Positions 45,001 through 55,600 of a stretch of 64,000 bases of DNA are shown in pieces. Under the pieces are notes generated by a model that saw nothing but the letters and a program-made list of their open reading frames with translations, ran no database searches and had not been told where the DNA came from. Numbering within the stretch: position 1 is the first letter of the stretch; each line of letters opens with the position of its first letter. The translations under genes and the position numbers were made by a program. Source of the stretch: Hysterangium stoloniferum (Eukaryota; Basidiomycota; Agaricomycetes; Hysterangiales; Hysterangiaceae); the NCBI GenBank assembly GCA_015178975.1, contig WHVD01000052.1, positions 1 through 64,000 of the forward strand, given 5' to 3'.

Positions 45001-45392
45001 ACAGTTACAAATGGATCAATGGTTACAAAGGAAACAATGGTTACAAAGTAAACAACACTTATAAAAGAACAAACAGTTACAACCGGAACAATGTATAAAA
45101 GGATGAATCATTACAAAAGGAAAAATGGTTACCAAAGGAAAAATGGTCACAAATGGAACAATGGTTACCAAAGGAAGAATGGTTCCAATGGTTGAATTGA
45201 CAGTCAACTAATTAATGTGGGTAGCTGATTTATTTATTTTGATGTAGTTATTTCATCATGATTCATGTATTTTATTTTGATTTATTGTATTTTATTCTAA
45301 TTTATTGAATTTCACTTTAATTTACTGCATTTTATTTTAATTTATTCCATTGTATTTTTATTTAATGTATATTATTTTTATTTTAGGATTGC

Positions 45393-46385
45393 TGTGATCA
45401 GAGGACAAAAAGAGAAGGAAAGGGGACACGCACCTCCGGGAGGACAGACAGGAGGCCAATCAGATGGGGAGGAAGAGAGAAGGAAACAGTACACACACTC
45501 ATTGGAGGAAAGAGAGAGGAGGTCAATCAGAGGACAAAGAGAGAAGGAAACAGCACAGGCACCCTGGAAGAAAGAGAGATGGGGCTGATCAGAGCAGGAT
45601 GGAGGAAGAAGGAAATGGTACATGCACCACCTGGAGGCAAGAGAGGCCAATCAGAGCAGGATGGAGAGAGAAAGAAATGGTACACACACCATCTGGAGGA
45701 AAGAGAGAGGGGCCCATTCAGAGCAGGACGGAGAGTGAAGGAAATGGTACACACACTGGCTGGAGGAAAGAGAGGAGGACAATCAGAGGAGGATGAAGAG
45801 AGAAGGAAACTGTACACCCACCGCCTGGAGGAAAGAGAGGAGGACAAAGGGAGAAAGACAGGCTACATGCAACTCCTGGAGGAAAGAGAGAGGAGGACGA
45901 TTAGAAGAAGACAAAGAGAGAAAGACAGGGTACACGCACCTCCTGGAGAAAAAAGGGAGAGGGGAAGGGTACACACTCACTGGAGGAAAGGGAGAGGAGG
46001 ACAATCAGAGGAGGGCAAAGAGAGAAGGAAAGGGTACACGCACTCGCTGGAGGAAAGGGAGAGGAGGACGATCAGAGGAGAACAAAGAGAGGAGGAAAGG
46101 GGACACGCACTTCCTGGAGGAAAGAGAGGAGGCCCATGAGTGGAGGACGAAGAGAGAAAGAAAGGGTACACACACATCCTGGAGGAAAGAGAGAGGAGGC
46201 AATCAGAGGAGGACGAAGAGAGAAGAAAAGGGGACACGCACCAACTGGAGGAAAGACAGACAGACAAAGAGAGAAGGAAAGGGGACACACATCCTGGAGG
46301 AAAGAGGTGAGGACGATCAGAGGAGGATGAAGAGAGAAGGAAAGGGGACACGCACCAACTGGAGGGGCCAATCAGAGCAGGGTGC
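45393..46385. repeat. Purine-rich ~65-bp minisatellite
   Basis: About 15 units containing GGAGGAAAGAGAGAGGAGG, AATCAGAG, GAAGAGAGAAGGAAA and ACACGCAC. The strand is strongly purine-biased. Long frames on both strands are by-products. Confidence 0.85.
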
Positions 46386-46499
46386 ACGCCCAATTGGGCA
46401 CAAATGGGCACAGCGCGTTGCGAACAGGCGTGGCGCGTGCGCGCGTTGGCAAACGGAACGCGCTTTGCCGGTTTGTGCCCGAGTGGGCGGGCAGGCATG

Positions 46500-46990
46500 T
46501 GCCCATGGATGGGAGTGTGTGCGCCGTGGATGGGAGTGGGTGCGTGATGGATGGGTACGCGGTGGATGGGTGCGCGGCGGATGGGTGCGCGGTGAATGGG
46601 TGCGCGGCGGATGGGAGCGGGTGGATGGGTGCGCCGTGGGTGGGTGCGCGGTGGATGGGTACGGGTGGATGGGTACGGGTGGATGGGTGCGGCTGGATGG
46701 GTGCGGGTGGTTGGGTTCGCGGTGGATGGGTGCGGCTGGATGGGTGCGGGTGGTTGGGTGCGCGGTGGATGGGTGCGCGGTGGATGGGTGCGCGGTGGAT
46801 GGGTGCGCGGTGGATGGGTGCGCGGCGGATGGGTGCGGGTGGATGGGTGCGGGTGGATGGGTGCGCGGTGGATGGGTGCGCGGCGGATGGGTGCGGGTGG
46901 ATGGGTGCGGGTGGATGGGTGCGCGGTGGATGGGTGCGCGGTGGATGGGTGCGGGTCAGCCGTGGATGGGAGTGGTGCGCGGTGGATGGC
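46500..46990. repeat. G-rich 14-15-bp minisatellite
   Basis: Over 30 units of GGATGGGTGCGCGGT or GGATGGGTGCGGGT. Runs of three Gs at short spacing (GGGTGCGGGTGGATGGGTGC) fit the G-quadruplex pattern on the plus strand. Confidence 0.9.
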
Positions 46991-47190
46991 CCGGTATTCA
47001 AAACGGGCGTCCCCGGCGGGGACTGAGTGCGCGCGTTGGTAAACGACGATGGCCATCCGTGACAGGAACGCGGGTGACGGGACATGTGTGACAGGAATCC
47101 AAAAGCCTGGGTGATGACATAATCTGGGCGCCTTAATTACTAAAAAAGGCAAGGTGGACCCACAACCCACCAAGCAAAATTCATTATATG

Positions 47191-47337
47191 GACAAGCCTG
47201 GGAACCCTTCCTACGCTGCGGGGCGGTCACTTCGTGACCTGCCCCACAACTTCACTGCGGGCTCCGGCTTGTTGGGGGGCGAAGCCCCCCAAACCCCCCC
47301 GGGTCAACAACTCTTAAGTATTTCAGAGACTCATTGT
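47191..47337. repeat. Double-hairpin module 2
   Basis: Hairpin 1 at 47220-47245 (GGTCAC-TTC-GTGACC), hairpin 2 at 47272-47292 (GGGGGGC-GAA-GCCCCCC), same layout as module 1. Confidence 0.9.
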
Positions 47338-47364
47338 CAGAGACCAAGGAAATTGCTTTCAACT

Positions 47365-47741
47365 GGAAAGTCTCGTAGAACGTAAAGTCTCGTAGAACGT
47401 AAAGTCTCGTAGAACGTAAAGTCTCGTAGAACGTAAAGTCTCGTAGAACGTAAAGTCTCGTAGAACGTAAAGTCTCGTAGAACGTAAAGTCTCGTAGAAC
47501 GTAAAGTCTCGTAGAACGTAAAGTCTCGTAGAACGTAAAGTCTCGTAGAACGTAAAGTCTCGTAGAACGTAAAGTCTCGTAGAACGTAAAGTCTCGTAGA
47601 ACGTAAAGTCTCGTAGAACGTAAAGTCTCGTAGAACGTAAAGTCTCGTAGAACGTAAAGTCTCGTAGAACGTAAAGTCTCGTAGAACGTAAAGTCTCGTA
47701 GAACGTAAAGTCTCGTAGAACGTAAAGTCTCGTAGAACGTA
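47365..47741. repeat. 17-bp minisatellite (GTAAAGTCTCGTAGAAC), ~22 copies
   Basis: Essentially perfect head-to-tail array. The 17-bp period sets it apart from the 18-bp arrays around it, by one missing base in the same template. Confidence 0.95.
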
Positions 47742-47744
47742 AGA

Positions 47745-48112
47745 ATGGAAAGTGTTCAGAAAGTCTTTAAAGGATGGGAAGTCACTTTAGAATGGAAAGT
47801 CACTTTAGAATGGAAAGTCACTTTAGAATGGAAAGTCACTTTAGAATGGAAAGTCACATTAAAATGGAAAGTCACCTTAGAAAGGAAAGTTAGCTTAGAA
47901 TGGCACCCATTATTACAACAGAAACACCTGTTATTACAATGCAAACACCCGTTACAATGCAAACACCCGTTACAATGCAAACACCCGTTACAATGCAAAC
48001 ACCTGTTACAATGGAAACACCCGTTACAATGGAAACACCCGTTATTACAACGGAACACCCGTTATTACAACGGAACACCCATTATTACAACGTAAAGTCT
48101 CATAGAATGTAA
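47745..48112. repeat. 18-bp minisatellites (two forms)
   Basis: About eight units of GGAAAGTCACTTTAGAAT, then about eight of the ACCCGTTACAATGCAAAC form, with some longer variants (GTTATTACAAC). Confidence 0.85.
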
Positions 48113-48115
48113 AGT

Positions 48116-48618
48116 CTAACGGAAACATCTGTTACAATGGAAACACCCGTTACAACGGAAACACCCGTTACAACGGAAACACCCGTTACAACGGAAACAC
48201 CCGTTACAACGGAAACACCCGTTACAACGGAAACACCCGTTACAACGGAAACACCCGTTACAACGGAAACACCCGTTACAACGGAAACACCCGTTACAAC
48301 GGAAACACCCGTTACAACGGAAACACCCGTTACAACGGAAACACCCGTTACAACGGAAACACCCGTTACAACGGAAACACCCGTTACAACGGAAACACCC
48401 GTTACAACGGAAACACCCGTTACAACGGAAACACCCGTTACAACGGAAACACCCGTTACAACGGAAACACCCGTTACAACGGAAACACCCGTTACAACGG
48501 AAACACCCGTTACAACGGAAACACCCGTTACAACGGAAACACCCGTTACAACGGAAACACCCGTTACAACGGAAACACCCGTTACAACGGAAACACCCGT
48601 TACAATGGAAACAGTCAC
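48116..48618. repeat. 18-bp minisatellite (GGAAACACCCGTTACAAC), ~28 copies
   Basis: Nearly perfect array. Both strands are open in several frames only because 18 is a multiple of 3 and no unit contains a stop. Confidence 0.95.
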
Positions 48619-48894
48619 AAAAGTGTAAGAATGGAAACTGTTTAAAGAACAGAAACCATTACAAAAGGTATTACAAAATACAGAAGAAATATCACAAATG
48701 GAACAATGGTTTCAAAAGGAACAATGGGTACAAAAGGAGCAACAGTTTTGAACTGGAATTGATGTGCAATTGACACAGCATTGATATGATATATATAGCA
48801 TTGATTGAGAAGAGGAGAACACTCATTAAGCATTCATGGAGCATTGATACTTTACTTTCTTTGATTGAGCATTGATATATTGTATTGTATTTTG

Positions 48895-49105
48895 ACATAT
48901 TTTCTTGTATTTTAATTTATTGCATTTTATTTTATTTTATTTTATTCTATTTTTAAACATTTTATTTTGATTTATTGTATTTTATTTTGATTTTTCCGAT
49001 TTTATTTAATCTTGAAGCATTTTATTTTCATTTACTGTATTTTATTTCGATTTATTCTATTTTATTTTATTTTTCAACATTTTATTTTCATTTATTGTAT
49101 TTTAT
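48895..49105. repeat. AT-rich TATTTTATTTTGATTTAT block
   Basis: Degenerate ~20-bp units; counterpart in unit 3 at about 51575-51830 and a shorter one at 45225-45385. Confidence 0.75.
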
Positions 49106-49114
49106 CGAATGCTT

Positions 49115-49650
49115 CCGTGAGGGCGCGGGAAATACTCCCAAAAGGGGGCGGGCAATTCTCCCGGAAAGGTCGTGGGAAATGTGTTCTTGAGGGGCGCGGG
49201 AAATGGTCCGGTGAAGGGCGTGGGAAATGCTGACATGAAGGGCGCGGGAAATTCTACTGGAGGTGCGTGGGAAATGTTTCCATTGGTCGTATGAAATGGT
49301 TCCGCGCATGTGACAAATACTCCCACGCGTTTCAAAAATGCTCCCGCGGCATTAAAAAATACCTCCGCGCACGTGATAAAATGCTCCCGCACGTCACAAA
49401 ATACCTCCGCGCGTTAGAAAATACTTCCGTTCCCGTCACAAAATACTCTCGCGGCGCCATAAATGCTCCCGCGCTGTGAGAAAAGCTCCCGCGGCGCCAT
49501 TAAATACTCCCGCGAGTGCAAAAATGCACCCGCGCTGACTAATTGAAAAATTCGGGCGCTAACGCGCCCTCACCGGGACAGCTCACCCTCATCGGGATTT
49601 CAGGGCCGGATCGGGAAAAACTCGGGCGCTCCGCGCCCTCGGCCTGTGGC
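49115..49650. repeat. CpG-rich repeat block, copy 1
   Basis: Short units such as GGGCGCGGGAAATG and, further on, AATGCTCCCGCGGC and AATACCTCCGCGCG. CpG is very dense in contrast to the flanks. It ends with two small inverted repeats, GGGCGCTAACGCGCCC and GGGCGCTCCGCGCCC. A counterpart lies at 51830-52405. Confidence 0.85.
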
Positions 49651-49699
49651 GCCTAAAAACGCCCACCACCCACCGTACAACTTTACTTTATATGATATG

Positions 49700-49846
49700 G
49701 ACAAGCCTGGGAACCCTTGCTACACTGCGGGGCGGTCACTTCGTGACCTGCCCCACAACTTCGCTGCGGGCTCCGGCTTGTTGGGGGGCTTCACCCCCCA
49801 AACCCCCCCGCATCGACAACTTTTAAGTATTTCTGAGGCCCATTGT
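49700..49846. repeat. Double-hairpin module 3
   Basis: Hairpin 1 at 49729-49754 (GGTCAC-TTC-GTGACC), hairpin 2 at 49781-49801 (GGGGGG, loop CTTCA, CCCCCC). Confidence 0.9.
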
Positions 49847-49868
49847 TCTAAAAGGGAAGCTGTTTGAA

Positions 49869-50153
49869 TGGAAGTCACATTAGAAAGGAAAGTCACGTTA
49901 GAACGGAAAGTCACGTTAGAACGGAAAGTCACGTTAGAACGGAAAGTCACGTTAGAACGGAAAGTCACGTTAGAACGGAAAGTCACGTTAGAACGGAAAG
50001 TCACGTTAGAACGGAAAGTCACGTTAGAACGGAAAGTCACGTTAGAACGGAAAGTCACGTTAGAACGGAAAGTCACGTTAGAACGGAAAGTCACGTTAGA
50101 ACGGAAAGTCACGTTAGAACGGAAAGTCACGTTAGAACGGAAAGTCACGTTAG
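49869..50153. repeat. 18-bp minisatellite (GGAAAGTCACGTTAGAAC), ~16 copies
   Basis: Nearly perfect array directly after module 3. Confidence 0.95.
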
Positions 50154-50179
50154 ATGGAAAGTGTTCAGGGAATGGAAAG

Positions 50180-51260
50180 TGTTATAAAGGAAACACCCAT
50201 TACAAAGGAAGGAAACAACAAAGGAAGGAAACAATGGTTACAAAGAAAACACCGGTTACAAAGGAATCAACGGTTACAAAGGAATCAAAGGTTACAAAGG
50301 AATCAACGGTTACAAAGGAACTCAATGGTTACAAAGGAACTCAATGGTTACAAAGGAACTCAATGGTTACAAAGGAGTCAATGTTTGCAAAGGAGTCAAT
50401 GGTTACAAAGGAATGAAAAGTGTTCTCAGAACGGAAAGTGTTCAGAAAGTCTTTAAAGGATGGAAAGTCTTTAAAGGATGGAAAGTCTTTAAAGGACGGA
50501 AAGTCTTTAAAGGACGGAAAGTCTTTAAAGGATGGAAAGTCTTTAAAGGACGGAAAGTCTTTAAAGGACGGAAAGTCTTTAAAGGACGGAAAGTCTTTAA
50601 AGGACAGAAAGTCTTTAAAGGACAGAATGTCACTTTAGAACGGAATGTCACTTTAGAATGGAAAGTCACCTTAGAATGGAAAGTCACCTTAGAATGGAAA
50701 GTTACCTTAGAACGGAATGTCACCTTAGAACAGAAAGTCACCTTAAAACAGAAAGTCACCTCAGAGCAGAAAGTGTTCATGGGATGGAAAGTGTTACAAA
50801 GGAAACAATGGTTACAACACGAAATGAAAGGAAACAATTGTGAGAAAGAGAAACAAAAGGAAACAAACATTACAAAGGAAACACCCTTTACAATGGTCAC
50901 AAAAGAAAAGAATGGTCACAAAAGAAAACAACAGTGACAAAAGAAAACAACAGTTACAAAAGAAAACAAACGTCACAAAAGAAAATAATAGTCACAAAAG
51001 AAAACAATGGTAAAGAGAACAATGGTTACAAAAGAAAACAACAGTCACAAAAGAAAAGAATGGTCACAAAAGAAAAGAATGGTCACAAAAGAAAAGAATG
51101 GTCACAAAAGAAAATGACAGTGGAAAACAACAGTTACAAAAGAAAACAACAGTTACAAAAGAAAACAACAGTGACAAAAGAAAACAACAGTGACAAAAGA
51201 AAACAACAGTGACAAAAGAAAACAACAGTGACAAAAGAAAACAACAGTGACAAAAGTGTA
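50180..51260. repeat. Mixed 18-19-bp minisatellites
   Basis: In order: GGTTACAAAGGAATCAAC (18) and GGTTACAAAGGAACTCAAT (19); about ten units of GGAAAGTCTTTAAAGGAC (50440-50630); GGAAAGTCACCTTAGAAT (50630-50790); then AACAACAGTGACAAAAGAA (19) to 51258. Confidence 0.9.
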
Positions 51261-51829
51261 AGAATGGAAACTGTTTAAAGAACAGAAACCATTACAAAAG
51301 GTATTACAAAAGACAGAAAGAAATATTACAAATGGAACAATGGTTTCAAAAGGAACGATGGGTACAAAAGGAGCAACAGTTTCAAAAGGAGCAATGGTTG
51401 CAAAAGGAGTAATGGTTTCAAAAAAGCAATGGTTTCAGATGGAGTAACTGAATAGAGATTGAGTTGATTCAACTGGAATTGATGTACAATTGAGACAGCA
51501 TTGATATGATATAGCATTGATTGAGAATTGATAAGCATTGAAGAAACATTAATAGAGCATGGATAGAGCATTGATATATTGTATTGTATTTTGATATATT
51601 TTATTGTATTTCAATAAAATGGAAAAATGATATATTGTATTGTATTTTGATATATTTTATTGTATTTCAATTTATTCCATTTTATTTTGATTTATTGTAT
51701 TTTATTCTGATTTTTCCGATTTTATGTAATTTTGAAGCATTTTATTTTCATTTACTGTATTTTATTTCGATTTATTCTATTTTACTTTATTTCTAAACAT
51801 TTTATTTTCATTTATTGTATTTTATCGAA

Positions 51830-52405
51830 TGCTTCCGTGAGGGCGCGGGAAAGACTCCCAAAAGGGGGCGGGCAATTCTCCCGGAAAGGTCGTGGGAATG
51901 TGTTCTTGAGGGGCGCGGGAAATGGTCCGGTGAAGGGCGTGGGAAAAACTGCGCGGGAAATGCTTACGTGAACGGCACCGGACATGCTGACATGAAGGGC
52001 GCGGGAAATTCTACTGGAGGTTCGTGGGAAATGTGTCCGGTGTATGAAATGGTTCCGCGCATGACAAATACTCCCGCGCGTTCCAAAAATGCTCCCGCGG
52101 CATCTGAAAATACCTCCGTGCAAATACTCCCGCACGTCACAAAATACCTCCGCGCGTTAGGAAATACTTCCGCGCCCGTCATAGAATACTCCCGCGGCGC
52201 CACAAATGCTCCCGCGCCGTGAGAAAAGCTCCCGCGGCGTCATTAAATACTCCCGCGTGTGCAAAAATGCCCCCGCGCTGACTAATGAGAGACTTCGGGT
52301 GCTAACGCGCCCTCAGCTTAGTCACACGGTGAGGTTCGGGCGCTGCGCGCCCTCACAAATTGGGGAAAAAGCTCGGGCGCTCCGCGCCCTCACAAATAGG
52401 GCCTG
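51830..52405. repeat. CpG-rich repeat block, copy 2
   Basis: Close counterpart of 49115-49650, with small insertions and deletions, including the GGGCGCTCCGCGCCC inverted repeat near 52375. Confidence 0.85.
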
Positions 52406-52453
52406 CGGCGCCTAAAAACGCCCACCACCCACCAAGCAACTTTACTATATATT

Positions 52454-52600
52454 GACAAGCCTGGGAACCCTTGCTACGCTGCGGGGCGGTCACTTCGTGA
52501 CCTGCCCCACAACTTCGCTGCGGGCTCCGACTTGTTGGGGGGCTTCGCCCCCCAAACCCCCCCGCATCCATCACTTTTAAGTATTTCTCAGCACTTCTAA
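52454..52600. repeat. Double-hairpin module 4 (Helitron 3' region)
   Basis: Hairpin 1 at 52483-52507 (GGTCAC-TTC-GTGACC), hairpin 2 at 52535-52555 (GGGGGGC-TTC-GCCCCCC). Then three repeats of CTAAGTATTTCTGAG-like sequence before the helicase stop codon at 52692. Confidence 0.9.
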
Positions 52601-52691
52601 GTATTTCTGAGCATTTCTAAGTATTTACATATCACAATCACCATTAGAAGTTAGAAAAGTTAGAAACAATCAATCAAAATACATTAAAACT

Positions 52692-55600
52692 TCAATCTAA
52701 TAATACATCTTTGTACACTATATTTGTTGTTCTCTTTGTCTCCTTTAATAATATTTTTATCCTATTCCAACTTCTTCCCCTTGAAAGTCCCACATACAAT
52801 TGCCCATGTCCAAACACTGCCATTCTCAAATCTATTCCTACCACTTTCAAAGATTGTCCCTGTGACTTGTTAATCGTCATTGCAAATGCCAACCGCACTG
52901 GAAACTGAATACGATGCAGTTTAAATGGCAGTTGATCATCATTTGTAATTATTTTGATCCGTGAAAGAAATGCCATTTTTCCAGTACATGGTCCAGTTAG
53001 GATCCGCACTTGAAGCAAATGATTTTCCATTTTCACCAATCGCAATCGTGTCCCATTGAAAAGCCCCCTCTGTGGATCTATATTCCGTAATAGCATCAAT
53101 GGCACTCCTGGCTTCACCTCAAGTCGACTTGGTGAGATTCCACCAAAATTCAGGCTGTTCAAATACTCTACAGGATACATCTCTGTCTCACTGTCTCCCT
53201 CTGCAGTATCAGCACTGTGGTATACACGACTCTCCCCTGGAAATTTATTCAGAAGTTCTGAATTAATCTCATCAACCTCTGAATTCCTTGGACACAGAAT
53301 TGCCCGGTCTAAGAAGTCTTCATCTTGCCAATCTCTTTGGTCTCTATCCACATGGATGTCTGGATATATCTCAGCAATTAGATCTGACATTCCTGGACCA
53401 CAGATCATATGAGGAGGGACATCCATTGTATGATCCAAAGGCAAATCCTTTCCATGGCCTATATCCAATAGCCACTGAGCAAACTGTTGACTGTCTGGAT
53501 CATCCTGGTCCACCCGCATATTCTTTTTCAAGAAGAGTACCTTGATATGCTTCCACAGTTCTGATTTCTGGATACATTGTCCAATGATCTGTTCTTTTGA
53601 ACCCTTTGGTACAACAGGCAAAGTCTGCTGAAAGTCACCTCCCCAGGCCACAGGAATCCCTCCAAAGGGAAGATCCTCCTTGTCTAATAAATCCCTCAGG
53701 GTTCTGTCAACTGCCTCACATGTGAAACGTGACTGCATTGGAACTTCATCCCAGATAATCAGTCGGACATTCTTCATGAGCTCTGCTTTTTCTGAACCCT
53801 TTTTGATATGACATAGAGCATCCTTCTCACAGGGAACAGGGATTGAAAATGTACTGTGAGAAGTGCGACCACCCTTGAGAATCATTGATGCAATTCCAGA
53901 AGATGCCACACAAAGCACAATGTAGCCCTTGGCCCTACATGCATGTGCCACAGTATTCCATACAAAGGACTTGCCAGTGCCTCCTGGACCATTGACAAAG
54001 AACAATTTGCCTTCTTGTTGCTCATCCACTGCCTTCATGATAGTCTCAAAGGCAGCATGTTGTTCAGGATTGCACTTTTCAAGATTAGCTTGGGCACTGG
54101 CAAGCTCATGTTGAATATTATAACTCTTTTGCTCCTTAATGAGACGGTTGCCAACAATGGCATCCCAATTATCAGTGCAGTTTGGCATGGTTGGATAGTG
54201 TGAGAGGGACTTTCCAGAATAGCGTAGGATCTTATCAATTTCATAGAGACCAAAGTCATAAACTTGGATTGGTGATGGATCATCAATGCCATGTGTTTGC
54301 CGAAGTATGAACTCCAAATCATCACAAAGAAATACTTTAAAGTCATTCCAGAGTTCATGGGGTTGTGCAGGGGAGGACATGGTCAAAATGATGGCAAACA
54401 ACCTGCGAAGTTGAAACCCAGACTCTATCCGACTGGCTTCTGTGAGGCACATGTGCCACTGACGGTCATCTTCAAGCAAACCACGTGCTACACAGGCTTG
54501 TTGAAATGTAGGATAGGTCTCACCCTGAAAGGTCCTGAGCTGTTCAAATGAGGTGGCTCCTTTGACAACAGTGAGCAATGTACGGAGGTGGAATCTTTCC
54601 CCACTGGCAATGTTAACAAAATGAATACGCCCTATGGAAAACCCACTTTGACGTGGCTTCCATGATTTCTTCTTGGGTACATATGTGAAATACTCAGGAA
54701 AGTCCATATAAAATGTGTCCTGGGCACGCTGTCCATTATAACCAATGAGACCCTTGGCATTAGCTTCAAAATAAGCCATGAGAGTTGTCCCTGAACGCTC
54801 TGCCCTTTGTAAAGCCTCAGCAGGACCTTGATCACCATCAAAAAGTACAGTGTTTTCTCCAGGAAGATGGACCCCAAGTGCCATTACTGCAGGAACCTGG
54901 GTATGGAGTTCATTACGCATTAATCGCCAGACAGACTCATGTGCACTGACATAACGTGCATCAAGGTACTGTTGAATCTCATCTGGTGTTGTTCCAAATT
55001 CCATAGTTGTACGATCATGGCCCTTGTAACAGTATTTATGCATGTACTTCATTGACCTATTGGTAAAGGTCAACTCTACATTGATGTGGCATTCAAAGGT
55101 GAGAATCAAAATAGGGGAGTAAGGGATGACATGTCTGTTGTCATATGTAAACTTGGGAGTTTCATAAACCCTTCCATTGTTGGGGCGAGCATATGTTGGA
55201 TAGCCTTCCTCATTGACAATGGTGGCTTCACACCAATCCTTTGGATAGTATTTACTGCACTTCTTATCAACCATACAGGCAGCATTTGGATGTTCAGCTC
55301 CACAGGGGCCATGGGTCATGAGTTGTCCTACTAAATTAAATAGTCTGGGATGTATTTCAGGATCTGGAAAACAGGCAGAAACAAATGAGTCAACATCTTC
55401 TGATGTCCTTGGCTTATTCTGGTCATCAAACCATATGAGGCAGTGCATGTGTGGAAGACCCCGCTTTTGGAATTCAATGACATGGATATGGGCTACAGTT
55501 CTACCAAAGATCTGGTCCTCTGTGATCATCTTGAGCAGCTTAGCCTTCTTGGCAGCAAAGACACGGGAGACCAAATCAGGACGATCAGCAGCAGTCTGTC

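Larger units (their letters stand above)
44591..52453. repeat. Helitron-linked higher-order repeat, three units of 2.5-2.75 kb
   Basis: Each unit opens with the same ~147-bp double-hairpin module (starts 44591, 47191, 49700; the fourth at 52454 belongs to the full Helitron). Inside are minisatellites of 17-19 bp, a conserved stretch around GTGTAAGAATGGAAACTG, an AT-rich TATTTTATTTT block and, in units 2 and 3, a CpG-rich block. Unit 1 has a purine-rich array and a G-rich array instead of the CpG-rich block. Before each module lies a shared CCCACC and ATATAT segment. Units 2 and 3 are the most alike. No unit carries a gene; all long frames here are repeat artefacts. Confidence 0.85.

Noticed and set aside
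45579-47230. Long open frames on both strands (up to 432 codons)
   Set aside because: They fall wholly in purine-rich and G-rich tandem arrays. Frames are open on both strands at once because the units lack stops; no start context or domain is present.
47365-50153. CRISPR array
   Set aside because: Units are contiguous with no unique spacers, 17-18 bp is too short, and the genome is fungal.
48100-50187. Perfectly repetitive hexapeptide proteins on both strands
   Set aside because: An 18-bp unit is a multiple of three, so any stop-free unit gives an endless frame. The neighbouring 17- and 19-bp arrays of the same family break all frames.
44591-52600. Organellar or bacterial GC-cluster origin of the hairpin modules
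   Set aside because: GC-rich double hairpins also occur in fungal mitochondria, but here the module joins a nuclear Helitron gene and nuclear satellites.
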